Shown piece by piece: positions 8,677 through 18,636 of a stretch of DNA of 64,000 nt (positions are counted from its first letter, which is position 1; the number at the start of each line of letters is the position of its first letter). The notes below the pieces were generated by a model. The model did no database searches and was not told where the DNA came from. It was given only the letters and a program-made list of their open reading frames with translations. The translations under genes were made by a program, and so were the position numbers. This stretch comes from JBDRDD01 sp043821115 (GTDB taxonomy: Bacteria; CAYTYR01; UBA6262; DAOVJB01), in the NCBI GenBank assembly GCA_043821115.1, contig JBDRDD010000032.1, forward strand, positions 43,422 to 107,421. The letters are read 5' to 3'.

Positions 8677-10329
8677 ATGATAGAAATCCTGCTGGGGATT
8701 ATTATTATATTCTCCGCGATAGCAAAAGCGAGTTTGGACTTATGGGCACTGAGTTTCGTGTATATAATAAGTCTTATCATGCTGATCGATTTAGTGGTTA
8801 AGTTCAACAGAGGAACATACTCCTTCAATAGGACCTCCCTTGATATTCCAATTCTGATTTTTCTTTTTTTTGCTGTCATTTCAGTGTTTTTTTCAGTTAA
8901 TAAATATCTCTCAAATGCTGAGTTTTACAACATTATAATCTATATACTACTTTACTATGTTGTTATAACTTATGCCGTTACGATAAAGAAGAGACTTCTT
9001 TTAATTAACTTTATAATTCTAGCGGGTTTTATAGTGTCATTGCCGGCTATATATCAGAATGCCGTGGGTATAAAAAATATTTATTCTACACTGGTTAACC
9101 CTAATATTCTGGCTGGATACATGGTGCCCGCTATTATTCTCTCCATTAGTCTCATAATTGAGAGTATTAATGGTATATCCCGCGGAAAAAATAAATCGCG
9201 TCTCTTATGGGCCTCTATATGCGTGTTGCTTATGCTGACAACTCTTATGTTGACAAGGTCTGTAGGCGGGGTTTTGAGCTTATATGTAGGGTTGTTGACC
9301 ATGCTACTGATATACTTAAAGTACAGAAGACCGGAGAAATGGGCTTCGAAATTATTGAATGCAGCAGCATTAGTTGTGGTCGTACTGGGATTTATTCTTA
9401 TTTTATATAAATCAAGAGATCCTGAGGTATCAAACAGGTTTTTCTGGTGGCTTGGAGCTCTAAAAATTATAATAGAGAAACCCTTTACAGGGGTCGGCAT
9501 AGGATGCTTTGGGGATATTTACCTCAAATACAAAGCCGGAGGGCTTAATTCCCTATACGCTCATAATCACTTTTTACAGATGGCTGCCGAGATAGGCATA
9601 ATGGGTATGGGAGCATTTTTGTTAATAATTGTAGCAGCATTTAAGAGTTCTCTTAGATGGCTAAAAGAAGAGAGTATGTTTTTTGAAAAAATGGGATTGA
9701 TTTCGGCAATGGTTGCGGTTCTGTCATTTAATTTAGTAGATTACAGTCTGTCTATTCCCGCTAACGCTTTTATTTTCTGGATAATTATGGGACTTATGGT
9801 AAGACCAGCACCTTTTTCTGTTAAGATAAACGGGAACCGTATGCGGCTCATGGCGAATTTTATTTTTGTTGTTTTCGTGTTGGTTGCGGGGGGCTTGGTA
9901 GCAAGGAATTTCCTGGCCAGCCAGAAACTCTCGCAAGGGCTGATATTATTGCGAGAGGGTGAGCAGGTCAAGTCAAAAAAGCTTTTACAAAGTTCGATGA
10001 GTCTTAATGAGAGCAATCCGGAAGTTTATATGGCCCTCTCAGATGTTTTTGTGTCTCAAGGCGAAATTGAAGCAGCAATAGAGCAGTTGCGGAAGGGGAC
10101 ATCTCTGGTGCCTCATAATGCTTTTTTTCATTACCGTCTTGGTCTATTATATCAGAGGAAGGGGTTGCATCGTGAGGCTGTCTCAGAACTAAAAAAAGCC
10201 AGTTCCCTTCATTATAACAATATTTTATACCATGTTACTCTTTCCAATGCATATAAAAGGCTGGGGGATATTAACTCCTCACGCGCCCAAGACAGAATTG
10301 TAGAATCTCTTCAAAGGGTAAGTAAATGA
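8677..10329 (+). CDS. O-antigen ligase/Wzy polymerase family protein with C-terminal TPRs
   Basis: Polytopic membrane protein (about 12 helices over residues 1-415) with the Wzy_C/WaaL signature in the large periplasmic loop: the GVGIGCFGDIYLKY segment and a conserved His in YAHNHFLQMAAEIG. Residues ~425-550 form TPR repeats (NPEVYMALSDVFVSQGEIEA and similar). Such proteins join or polymerise undecaprenyl-linked glycans, or transfer them to lipid or protein acceptors, on the outer side of the inner membrane. The TPR tail is unusual for classical Wzy and points to protein-glycan or complex assembly. It overlaps the next gene by four bases (ATGA). Ligase versus polymerase cannot be told apart from sequence. 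Confidence 0.85.
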   Translation: MIEILLGIIIIFSAIAKASLDLWALSFVYIISLIMLIDLVVKFNRGTYSFNRTSLDIPILIFLFFAVISVFFSVNKYLSNAEFYNIIIYILLYYVVITYAVTIKKRLLLINFIILAGFIVSLPAIYQNAVGIKNIYSTLVNPNILAGYMVPAIILSISLIIESINGISRGKNKSRLLWASICVLLMLTTLMLTRSVGGVLSLYVGLLTMLLIYLKYRRPEKWASKLLNAAALVVVVLGFILILYKSRDPEVSNRFFWWLGALKIIIEKPFTGVGIGCFGDIYLKYKAGGLNSLYAHNHFLQMAAEIGIMGMGAFLLIIVAAFKSSLRWLKEESMFFEKMGLISAMVAVLSFNLVDYSLSIPANAFIFWIIMGLMVRPAPFSVKINGNRMRLMANFIFVVFVLVAGGLVARNFLASQKLSQGLILLREGEQVKSKKLLQSSMSLNESNPEVYMALSDVFVSQGEIEAAIEQLRKGTSLVPHNAFFHYRLGLLYQRKGLHREAVSELKKASSLHYNNILYHVTLSNAYKRLGDINSSRAQDRIVESLQRVSK

Positions 10330-12473
10330 AAAGGCTGATAGCTCCTGCTGTAATGCTACTGCTTGTTCTTTCTGCTCTTTTTACGGGTGGGAAGAACATA
10401 GGCCCACCCACGTTTATCCAGATAGTGATTATTGTGATAGCTATTTTTTATCTTGTTAGTTTGAAAAAACGAAAAGACACTATTGTAGTTCTTGCCGAAA
10501 CTGCTGTGAGGAAGATGTTTTTACTTGATTATCTTATTTGTTCTTTTCTGGTCGTTTTGGCTTTTTCAGCGATACGATCTGTTTACCTGTATGCAAGCTT
10601 GAGGGAGATATTCAAGGGGGTAAGTTATATTATTCTCTATTATGTTGTCTATGATACTATCTCTTCAGACAAGATGAAGAATATGTTGATGCAGACTATA
10701 ATAGCCACGGGTGTTCTCCTCTCTGTTATAATAATAGCCCAGTACATAAAAGGGGTGTCTGCAATTGCTACATTCCCTAATGCGAATCTTGCGGCAGGAT
10801 ATATTGTTATAGGCATGTTGCTTGCACTGGTAAGCCTGGTAATTAAGGTGCGGCAAGCCGGGAATATTAAAGAAAGTTTTACCGGTATAGTAGTGTCATT
10901 GTCTGTTTGTGTTGTTCTGATCGGTGTTATGCTATGGGCGGTTCTTATTACCCGTTCTCGGGGAGCCATGCTTGGTTTTACTGTGGCATTACTTATTCTG
11001 AGCTGGCTACTGTTTAGGAAAAAAGGCGTCTTGTCGGTTATTGCGGCCATATTGGCAATGCTTTTAATAATTCCTAAAACTTACACTATTAGGTTGTTCA
11101 AGCTCATGTCATTGGATCCCTATGCTTTCAAGCGGCTTGCCATATGGAAGGGCGGATTAAAGGCTATGCTTGACAGGCCTCTGTTAGGATGGGGGCCTGG
11201 TGCTTCAGAAAGCATATTCTACAGGTACAATTTTCCGGTTGAGGGACCTATTTCCAGGTTCGGCAAGGTGGCTCAGTTTGCCCATAATGAATTCATCCAG
11301 CTGGGCTTGGAAGCCGGAGTTATAGCGCTGGTTCTGATCATTGCTATTATAACAGTAGTTGTCGTAAGAGGCTTTAGGGAAGCATCCTGCGCGATAAAGG
11401 AAACTGAATCTAGTCCTCAGGAAAAACTGGGAATACTAGGTCCCACTGTAGGGCTGTTTGCGATTATAACTCACAGTCTTGTTGATTTTACCCTGCATTT
11501 GCCTGCTATATCCATCTTGCTCGTCTTATTTGCGGCTATGATAATGAATAGGGAAAAAACTCAGCGGGTCTTTCGGGGCACGCCCTGGATTGGCCCCAAA
11601 AACGCTATTGTAGGTATTATTTTTTTGCTTGGTTTTTGTGTGCTTGTCGGGATGCCTTATATTGCCCATCTCTACGGCACTCACCAGGATTATGAAACTG
11701 CTGTGAAATTTAACCCTCTCTACAGCCCGTATCATGCTGCCCTGGGGGACATATATGCACATAAGTTTTCTGATGCCAGAGATGAAAAATGGAAAAATAT
11801 AGCCGTTGGTGAATACGAGAAAGCAATAAGTGCCAATTCTGAAAATCCCTATCATTACCAGCAATCAGCCGATTTTTATTATAATAAGCTAAGAGATATA
11901 AACAAATCTTTATCTCTTTATAAGGAAGCGATCAAGAGAGCTCCTTATGATGCTTCTCTATATTTCTATATGGCCTCTATCTATTTTAACGAGAAGAAAT
12001 TTGATAAAGCAATAGAAATTTACAGAGAAGCATTAAATTTGGAGCCGAATTATCTAAATGCCCATTATTATCTTGGCAGATCCTACGAGGCCCTTGGTAA
12101 AGAAGAAAAGGCTCTAACCCAATATATAATTATTATCACAATATCAGAGATGGATCTGCTTGAGAAGGCTGGCTACACGCCCCTGGAATATGACAGGGAG
12201 CTACTATCTTTTGATGTTTCGCATGTTTATAACAGGCTTGGATTGCTGTCCGCCAGTCATAAACAGACCGACAATGCCATTGATTACTACAAAAAAGCCC
12301 TTAAAATCAATCCCAGCTATGCCGAGGTCTACAGCAATCTGGCAGGGGCATACTATCAAAAGGGTCTTTACGCTCTTGCCGCAAATGAATGTAAAAAGGC
12401 ACTCAAGATAGAGCCGAAAAACGAAATGTTTATGAAAAATCTTGAAAAAAGCATTGAAAAACTAGGAAAATGA
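10326..12473 (+). CDS. O-antigen ligase/Wzy polymerase family protein with TPR domain (second copy)
   Basis: 715-residue paralogue of the preceding protein. About 12 membrane helices (residues 1-430), with the ligase motifs PLLGWGPGASESIFYRYNFP and FAHNEFIQLGLEAGV (conserved His), then a longer TPR array (residues ~455-715) with clear repeats such as PYDASLYFYMASIYFNEKKF and PNYLNAHYYLGRSYEALGKE. Starts in the ATGA overlap with the previous stop, so it is translationally coupled. The two adjacent copies differ strongly in sequence and are likely specialised for different glycans or acceptors. Confidence 0.85.
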   Translation: MKRLIAPAVMLLLVLSALFTGGKNIGPPTFIQIVIIVIAIFYLVSLKKRKDTIVVLAETAVRKMFLLDYLICSFLVVLAFSAIRSVYLYASLREIFKGVSYIILYYVVYDTISSDKMKNMLMQTIIATGVLLSVIIIAQYIKGVSAIATFPNANLAAGYIVIGMLLALVSLVIKVRQAGNIKESFTGIVVSLSVCVVLIGVMLWAVLITRSRGAMLGFTVALLILSWLLFRKKGVLSVIAAILAMLLIIPKTYTIRLFKLMSLDPYAFKRLAIWKGGLKAMLDRPLLGWGPGASESIFYRYNFPVEGPISRFGKVAQFAHNEFIQLGLEAGVIALVLIIAIITVVVVRGFREASCAIKETESSPQEKLGILGPTVGLFAIITHSLVDFTLHLPAISILLVLFAAMIMNREKTQRVFRGTPWIGPKNAIVGIIFLLGFCVLVGMPYIAHLYGTHQDYETAVKFNPLYSPYHAALGDIYAHKFSDARDEKWKNIAVGEYEKAISANSENPYHYQQSADFYYNKLRDINKSLSLYKEAIKRAPYDASLYFYMASIYFNEKKFDKAIEIYREALNLEPNYLNAHYYLGRSYEALGKEEKALTQYIIIITISEMDLLEKAGYTPLEYDRELLSFDVSHVYNRLGLLSASHKQTDNAIDYYKKALKINPSYAEVYSNLAGAYYQKGLYALAANECKKALKIEPKNEMFMKNLEKSIEKLGK

Positions 12474-12501
12474 GAGCTTTTCTTAAAAGTATATTAAATT
12501 C

Positions 12502-12530
12502 TTTATTTATATAAAATTTCATGATATACT
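12502..12530 (+). promoter_or_regulatory. Putative promoter of the AT-rich glycan gene cluster
   Basis: TATACT at 12525-12530 with TTTATT at 12502-12507, 17 bases apart, 29 bases before the first glycosyltransferase start. The -10 is good and the -35 weak. Confidence 0.4.
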
Positions 12531-12558
12531 ATAAGAATTAGAAGGAGAAAACACTTAC

Positions 12559-13710
12559 ATGAAGTTCAGGATATGTATGATTATAGCCCGTTTCCACCCA
12601 TATATAGGTGGGACGGAGTTGCAGGCTTTGAGGCTTTCTCAAGCGCTAATGGCCAAGGGGGCCAGTGTTTTCGTAGTCACTCAAAGATTGAAAAAATTGA
12701 AGAAATTTGAAGAAATCAATGGATTAAAGATATACAGGCTCTTTACTTTTGGAAAGGGTATATTTGCGTCTTTTGTTTTTATGTTTTCATCATTTATATT
12801 CTTTCTTAAAAAAGCTAAAAAATATGATATTATTCATGCTCATTTGGCGTCCTCACATGCTATTACTGCAGTAATAGCGGCTAAGCTTTTTAATAAAAAA
12901 GTGGTCTTGAAACTAGGAGGAGCTGGACCAACAGGAGATATAGGGACCGGCACGGCATCCATTATTGGTAAATATAAATTAAAATTTATCAGAAATAGAG
13001 TTAATGCTTTTATCGTTCCAAGTTCAGAAATCAAGGACGAGTTGATTGCTAACCATTTTCCAGAAAGCAAGATATATCATATTGCTAACGGAGTGAACAC
13101 AGATTTATTCAGTCCCGTCAATTTAGAAGAAAAACATATGTTACGCATGCAATTACGTTTGCCTGGTAAATATCTAGTGGTGTATGCGGGACGTATTGAA
13201 CCGGGAAAGGGTGTGGGGATTCTACTTGAAAGCTGGGGATCTATTGTTCAACGATTTCCCGAGGCGCATTTATTAATATTAGGAGAAGGCAGCCTAAAGG
13301 ATGGTTTAATAAGAGAGCTTAGTAATAAAAGTTATAAGCAGCAGGTCTATTTTTTAGATAATGTCCAAGCTGTAAGTAAGTATTTACAAGCCTCTGATAT
13401 ATTTGTCCTTCCTTCTTTGGCTGAAGGGCTATCGAATGCTCTCCTGGAGGCAATGTCTTGTGGTTTAGCAATAATTACAACTAAAATAGGTGGGATAGAA
13501 GATATTATAATAGACAATGAAAATGGGATTTTGTTTGCTCCAGATGATATTGATTCATTGTCTCAGAAGATTCTTTTCCTATTTGATAATCCGGAAAGAG
13601 CAGCTAATTTAGGTATAACAGCTCGTTTAACAGTAGAACGTAATTATTCGTTATCTGAAATAAGCCAGAGATATTTACAGCTTTATAATAGAATTTTATG
13701 TGAGAATTAG
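12559..13710 (+). CDS. Glycosyltransferase family 4 (GT-B)
   Basis: 383-residue GT4 enzyme. The N-terminal Rossmann domain begins RICMIIARFHPYIGGTELQA (glycine-rich acceptor loop), and the C-terminal domain has the nucleotide-sugar site VVYAGRIEPGKGVGILLESW and the E-x7-E motif in PSLAEGLSNALLEAMSCG. It transfers a sugar from a nucleotide donor to a lipid-linked glycan at the cytoplasmic face. GAAGGAG upstream supports the ATG. It is a close paralogue of the genes at 13736 and 20249 (same start block, same E-x7-E surroundings). Donor and linkage cannot be read from sequence. Confidence 0.9.
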   Translation: MKFRICMIIARFHPYIGGTELQALRLSQALMAKGASVFVVTQRLKKLKKFEEINGLKIYRLFTFGKGIFASFVFMFSSFIFFLKKAKKYDIIHAHLASSHAITAVIAAKLFNKKVVLKLGGAGPTGDIGTGTASIIGKYKLKFIRNRVNAFIVPSSEIKDELIANHFPESKIYHIANGVNTDLFSPVNLEEKHMLRMQLRLPGKYLVVYAGRIEPGKGVGILLESWGSIVQRFPEAHLLILGEGSLKDGLIRELSNKSYKQQVYFLDNVQAVSKYLQASDIFVLPSLAEGLSNALLEAMSCGLAIITTKIGGIEDIIIDNENGILFAPDDIDSLSQKILFLFDNPERAANLGITARLTVERNYSLSEISQRYLQLYNRILCEN

Positions 13711-13735
13711 ATTAAAAGGAAAGGACTAAATTTTT

Positions 13736-14884
13736 GTGAACTTGAATGTATGTATGGTAATTTCTTATTTTTATCCTTTTGTAGGAGGAGCAGAAGGACA
13801 GGCTCTGAAATTAGCCCAGGAATTGAAGAAAAAAGGAATAGATATCTTTATTGTCACTCGCAGGGTTCGCGGATTAAGCAAGTTTGAATCTTTCAAAGGG
13901 ATTGATCTATATCGGCTTTGGGGTTTAGGTAAAGATAATCGTATTTCTTCCTTGTTTTTCTCTATAAATTTACTATTTTTTTTAATTAAAAAACGTAGTC
14001 AATATCAAATAATACATTGTCATCTTCTTTCTACTTTGACGGTTATTTGTATATTAATAGGAAAGTTATTGAATAAGAAGGTGATTGCAAAATTAGGAGG
14101 TAGTGGTAGATACGGTGACCTTTGGGCGATAAAGAACAAAGCTCTTTTAGGTAGAGCAAAATTATGGGTTTTAATTAACTATATTGATTTATTTATATGC
14201 CCAAGTAGAGAGATTAGACAAGAACTATTAAATACCGGAACATCCCAAGATAAAGTTATGATGATTCCTAATGGTGTAAGTATTAATAATTTTTTTCCTT
14301 TGGATTTATTTCTGAAACAAGAATTAAAACAAAAAATGGGGATGAAAGGTCAACTCATTATTTTCTCAGGGAGATTATCTCCAGAAAAAGATTTAGAGAC
14401 ATTATTATCTGTATTTAAAGAAATTGTAAAAGATTATGAAATAGCACTCCTTATATTGGGAGCAGGTCCGTTAGAAAGTAAATATCAAGATTGGGTAGGC
14501 CAGAATCAACTTAAGGAAAAGGTTTATTTTTTAGGTAATATAGAGAAAGTCACTCCTTATTTGCAAATTAGCGATATTTTTGTTTTGCCCTCTTTGTCTG
14601 AAGGATTATCCAATTCTCTTTTAGAAGCGATGGCTTGTGGTATTCCGGCAGTTGTGACTGATATAGGTGGAAATAGAGATATGATTCATGATGGTATCAA
14701 TGGATTTTTATTTGTTCCCCAGAATAAGGCTAGACTTAAAGAGAAATTAGTATTTTTATTGGAGAATCCGACAGAGAAAGAAAGATTAAGAAAAGAGGCA
14801 AGAAAAACCATTGAAGAAAGATATACCTTAGAATTAGTAGCTAAGAGATATATAGATTGCTATAAGGCACTTTTAGGTGGTTAG
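13736..14884 (+). CDS. Glycosyltransferase family 4 (second paralogue)
   Basis: 382 residues with GTG start. Same architecture as its upstream neighbour: NVCMVISYFYPFVGGAEGQA at the N-terminus, FSGRLSPEKDLETLLSVFKE in the donor domain, and the E-x7-E motif in PSLSEGLSNSLLEAMACG. The gap to the preceding gene is 25 bases and to the flippase 26 bases. Strong AT bias in codons. Probably arose by duplication inside the island; different sugar specificity is likely but unknown. Confidence 0.9.
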   Translation: MNLNVCMVISYFYPFVGGAEGQALKLAQELKKKGIDIFIVTRRVRGLSKFESFKGIDLYRLWGLGKDNRISSLFFSINLLFFLIKKRSQYQIIHCHLLSTLTVICILIGKLLNKKVIAKLGGSGRYGDLWAIKNKALLGRAKLWVLINYIDLFICPSREIRQELLNTGTSQDKVMMIPNGVSINNFFPLDLFLKQELKQKMGMKGQLIIFSGRLSPEKDLETLLSVFKEIVKDYEIALLILGAGPLESKYQDWVGQNQLKEKVYFLGNIEKVTPYLQISDIFVLPSLSEGLSNSLLEAMACGIPAVVTDIGGNRDMIHDGINGFLFVPQNKARLKEKLVFLLENPTEKERLRKEARKTIEERYTLELVAKRYIDCYKALLGG

Positions 14885-14910
14885 TAGAAATAAAAATTAG
14901 GGGAAATTCT

Positions 14911-16464
14911 TTGAGCACAAATTTAAAAATTGCTAAAGCCTCTTTAATTCTAATAACAGCAAGTATTTTAGGCCATTTATTAAGTCTGGGAAAAGAAATA
15001 ATCGTTGCTGCAAAGTTTGGGATTACCAGAGGAATGGATGCTTTTTATGCAGCTATTAGTGTGCCTAATCTAATTAATAGTGTTCTTCTGTCTGCTTTAG
15101 GGGCAGTTTTTATCCCAGTTTTTATTAGATATAAACTTAAAGACAAAGAGGAAGCTAATCGAGTTGCTTCTGTTGTTATGAATTATTTCTTTATCTTTTT
15201 TATTTCTGGAGCAGTAATTATTTTTATTCTTGCTCCCTGGATTATTAAATATGGATTTCACGGATTTGACTTGGAAACGAGTACTTTAGCTATTAATATA
15301 TTACGTATTGCATCCTTTACACTTATCTTTTCTGGTTTAATCGGGATAATGACTGGTATCCTCAATGCTCACCATCATTTTACCTGGCCAGCGTTTTCTC
15401 AGATGTTTGTTACTCTAAGCACCATATTTTTTATTCTTCTTTTTATGAGACAATGGGGAATTTTTGTTCTCGTTTGGGGGTTACTTTTCGGTTTAATTAT
15501 TCAATTTTTCTTTTTAATTCCAATTACTAAACAGAAAGAATATCACTATTATCCTGATTTCAACTGGAAACATCCAGCAGTAAAGGAAATGCTGAAGTTA
15601 GGTGGTGTCTACTTTGTGGCAATCGTGATGGCAGAGTGTAATCTCGTTGTGGATAAGGTGATGGCTTCTTACTTGGCGCCTGGTAGCATTGCTGCCTTAG
15701 GCTATGCTGGAAAGTTGGTTAATGTTCCATTAATAATTTTTTCCTCATCTATAGCCACAGCAGTTTTTCCATTTTTTTCTCAACAGGTTGCTGAAGGCAA
15801 AGTTGAAGAAATGAAAGATTCACTGAGTAAAAGTATAAGAATGTCTGGGTTTATTTTTATTCCTTTAACTGTAATGTTAATTATTCTTGCCAAACCGATA
15901 ATCCAACTCTTATTTCAAAGGGGAGCGTTTACTTCCAAAGCTACAGATTTAACGTCATTAATTTTTATATGTTATTCTTTTCAATTTTTCTTTTATACAG
16001 TGGGAATAATTATGTCAAAAGTATTTCTCGCGCTTCAAGATATTAAAACGTTATTTAAGATAACAGTTATCGCGGTTATAATGAATATAATTCTGAACTT
16101 AGTTTTTATAAAAATTATATCACCTCCAGCTGCTGGAATTGCTCTTTCAACCTCGTGTATATATTTTATAGCTATGTTTATGTACTATATTATCTTAAAA
16201 AGGAAAATAGCTGATTTATGTGAGAGATATATACTAACTGGATTTGTTAAAATAGGAATAAGCTGTGTTTTTATGGGTTCAGTTGTTTTTTTAATGCTTA
16301 AAATTTATGGTAAGCTAGATACGTGTACTTTATTTATTTATCAGGTAGTACGCCTGGGAATTATCGGCTTATTGGGGGTGATTGTTTTTATTGGGTGTGC
16401 TGCCTTTTTTAGAATTGAAGAGTTAAATAAATTGAAGGAAATTATTTATGATAGGATTAAATAA
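14911..16464 (+). CDS. MurJ/MviN-type lipid-linked oligosaccharide flippase
   Basis: 517-residue polytopic protein of the MOP superfamily (about 14 helices). The N-terminus SILGHLLSLGKEIIVAAKFG matches the MurJ/MviN helix-1 region, and ALGAVFIPVFI and LLFQRGAFTS are the family blocks at helices 2 and 8. TTG start with AGGGG eight bases ahead. Inside an O-glycan cluster such a protein more likely moves undecaprenyl-linked glycan units (Wzx role) than lipid II, but the sequence is closer to MurJ than to classical Wzx. No other flippase is in the window. Confidence 0.85.
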   Translation: MSTNLKIAKASLILITASILGHLLSLGKEIIVAAKFGITRGMDAFYAAISVPNLINSVLLSALGAVFIPVFIRYKLKDKEEANRVASVVMNYFFIFFISGAVIIFILAPWIIKYGFHGFDLETSTLAINILRIASFTLIFSGLIGIMTGILNAHHHFTWPAFSQMFVTLSTIFFILLFMRQWGIFVLVWGLLFGLIIQFFFLIPITKQKEYHYYPDFNWKHPAVKEMLKLGGVYFVAIVMAECNLVVDKVMASYLAPGSIAALGYAGKLVNVPLIIFSSSIATAVFPFFSQQVAEGKVEEMKDSLSKSIRMSGFIFIPLTVMLIILAKPIIQLLFQRGAFTSKATDLTSLIFICYSFQFFFYTVGIIMSKVFLALQDIKTLFKITVIAVIMNIILNLVFIKIISPPAAGIALSTSCIYFIAMFMYYIILKRKIADLCERYILTGFVKIGISCVFMGSVVFLMLKIYGKLDTCTLFIYQVVRLGIIGLLGVIVFIGCAAFFRIEELNKLKEIIYDRIK

Positions 16465-17695
16465 AATTAAATTTTTTAAGATATGTTCGATATTATTGGC
16501 CCTAATGGTAGTTTTTATTATAGGTGAGAGCATATTAAGAATAAGCATACTGTATAAAAGCTCAATCTTAAAGGGAACAAAGGATGTTTTTAATTTATAT
16601 CAACATGATGAATTTTTAGGTTGGAAAGGAAAACCTAAAGTAAAAGAGTGGATGAATAATGGAATCCAGAATTACTTTGTTCAGCACAACTCGGAAGGTT
16701 TTAGAGATAGAAATTACCAGATGACAAAGAAAATTCCACGAATTGTTATTTTAGGGGATTCTTTCACTTGGGGTTTTGGAGTTGAAGCACATCAAAGATT
16801 TAGTAATATTTTGGAGCGAGATTACTTTAATAACCGTGTTGAAGTAATAAATCTTGGGATTTGTGGATATGGTACAGATCAGGAATATCTTATGTTGAAA
16901 AATTATGGATTTAGCTATAATCCGGATTTGGTAATTTTGATGTTTCAGATTAGTAGTGATTTAATAGAAAATATGTCGTCTGTTCAATATAAGCAGAACA
17001 AGCCGTATTATATTTTTAAAAATGGCAACTTAACCTTAAAAAAGAATTCCCTTTCTAAACAGACTAATAACTCTTGTCAGGATATTACTGAAAGTTCTGC
17101 AAAGAATATTGTAGGATCAATAAAGAGTGTTTTGAGAGGAATGAAATTATATCTTTTAGTTGTTACGAAAATTAGACAAAACTGTCTTTGGCTCTCAGAT
17201 GTGCTTATTAAAATAGGTGTAATGGAACCTTACCCAATTCTTAAACCAGACAATGGATTATATATTTTCAACCAATATTATTCAACTGAATGGGAAGAGG
17301 GATGGAATGTTACAAAGGCTTTAATTAAGAAAATCAAATATGATGCATCCTTAAAAAAGATTAAATTTGTACTCGTTTTAATACCAGATAATTTACAGGT
17401 AGATGGGAGTGAGTTTAATGATTTTATTAAGACATATCGTAGTGAAAAAAGTCTAATTGATATAGATAAACCAAATACTATACTATCTCGTTTTGCCAAA
17501 AGAAATAATATTTATGTTCTTGATCTACTTCCTGCTTTTAGATATGTAGCAAATGAAGGAGAAAAAACATATTTTCGTATTTATGATCGTCATTGGAATA
17601 ATAATGGGCATGCTTTAGCAGCAAAATTTATCTATGATTATATTGTTGAGAAAGACGACATTTTTAACTCTATAAATAAAACGAGGGATGAATAA
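16448..17695 (+). CDS. Membrane-anchored SGNH/GDSL hydrolase-like protein
   Basis: 415 residues: one N-terminal membrane helix (~11-30), then a periplasmic SGNH domain. Block I is VILGDSFTWGFGVE (nucleophile Ser), the Gly block is INLGICGYGTDQEYLM, and the C-terminal Asp-His pair lies in YDRHWNNNGHALAAKF. This matches SGNH proteins that add or remove acetyl or other acyl groups on exopolysaccharides (AlgJ/AlgX/PatB-like). It overlaps the flippase gene by 17 bases, so it is probably coupled to it. Whether it esterifies or de-esterifies the glycan is open. Confidence 0.75.
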   Translation: MIGLNKIKFFKICSILLALMVVFIIGESILRISILYKSSILKGTKDVFNLYQHDEFLGWKGKPKVKEWMNNGIQNYFVQHNSEGFRDRNYQMTKKIPRIVILGDSFTWGFGVEAHQRFSNILERDYFNNRVEVINLGICGYGTDQEYLMLKNYGFSYNPDLVILMFQISSDLIENMSSVQYKQNKPYYIFKNGNLTLKKNSLSKQTNNSCQDITESSAKNIVGSIKSVLRGMKLYLLVVTKIRQNCLWLSDVLIKIGVMEPYPILKPDNGLYIFNQYYSTEWEEGWNVTKALIKKIKYDASLKKIKFVLVLIPDNLQVDGSEFNDFIKTYRSEKSLIDIDKPNTILSRFAKRNNIYVLDLLPAFRYVANEGEKTYFRIYDRHWNNNGHALAAKFIYDYIVEKDDIFNSINKTRDE

Positions 17696-17697
17696 AA

Positions 17698-18636
17698 ATG
17701 AAAGAAAAATTGTTAAATTATTTGTGTTGTCCAAAATGTGAATCGGATCTCAAACTGAAAATTAAAGAAATAGAAAATGGAGAAATAAAAACAGGAGAGT
17801 TTGTTTGTTCGAAATGTTCTAATAATTATAAAATCTTCAATTATGTTCCTCGTTTTGTCGAGACAGATAAGTATACAGGTAGTTATAGTTTAGAATGGAA
17901 TTTACATAGGAGGACACAACTTGATTCTGATTCAGGGACTACAGAGTCGCAAGGTACATTTATTACTAAAACGGGTTTTAATCTTAAAGATTTGAAAGGC
18001 AAAGTTGTTTTTGAAGCAGGCTGTGGCTCAGGTAGATTTTTGGAGATTGCTTCCAATAATGGTGCAGAAGTAATCGGTGTGGATCTTTCTTACGCTGTTG
18101 ATGCGGCACAAAAAAACTTTGGACTATTAAAAAATGTGCATATTGTTCAGGCAGATATATTTAATTTGCCTTTTAAAAGAGAGACTTGTGATTATGTCTA
18201 CTCTATAGGGGTTTTGATGGCGACACCAGATACAAAACAGGCATTTATGAAACTTCCGCCACTGCTGAAAAAGGGAGGGCAAATAGCGATTTGGGTTTAT
18301 TCCAAGTGTCACCACGAACATCTTCCTGATTTTCATTATAGAAAGATCACGACAAAACTTCCCAAGAAGCTTTTATATTTATTAAGCTACTTAGCTGTAC
18401 CATTTTACTACTTAAAAAAAATTCCTGTTCTAAGGAGTTTTGTGTCGATATATATGCGTACATCTAATCATCCTAACTGGAGATGGAGAGTGTTAGAGAC
18501 TTTTGACTGGTATTCTTCAGAGTATATATTTACTCATACTTGTTATGAGGTTATAAAGTGGTTTAAAGAGGCAGGGTTAAAGGAAATAGAACTTCTGGAA
18601 TTTCCGGTTGCAGTCAGGGGTAAGAAAAATGACTAA
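17698..18636 (+). CDS. SAM-dependent methyltransferase with N-terminal zinc-ribbon (Trm112-like), copy 1
   Basis: 312 residues. An N-terminal Trm112p-like zinc ribbon (CCPKCESDL ... FVCSKCSNNYKI) is followed by a class I methyltransferase: motif I VVFEAGCGSGRFLEIA, acidic strand 2 VIGVDLSYAV, and motif IV-like IVQADIFNLPF. It is a clear paralogue of the gene at 19299. In that copy the post-motif loop reads GVLHHTPDT; here it is GVLMATPDT, so the two His residues common in such methyltransferases are replaced. It may have altered or lost activity. Likely modifies a sugar of the glycan or a nucleotide sugar. Confidence 0.8.
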   Translation: MKEKLLNYLCCPKCESDLKLKIKEIENGEIKTGEFVCSKCSNNYKIFNYVPRFVETDKYTGSYSLEWNLHRRTQLDSDSGTTESQGTFITKTGFNLKDLKGKVVFEAGCGSGRFLEIASNNGAEVIGVDLSYAVDAAQKNFGLLKNVHIVQADIFNLPFKRETCDYVYSIGVLMATPDTKQAFMKLPPLLKKGGQIAIWVYSKCHHEHLPDFHYRKITTKLPKKLLYLLSYLAVPFYYLKKIPVLRSFVSIYMRTSNHPNWRWRVLETFDWYSSEYIFTHTCYEVIKWFKEAGLKEIELLEFPVAVRGKKND

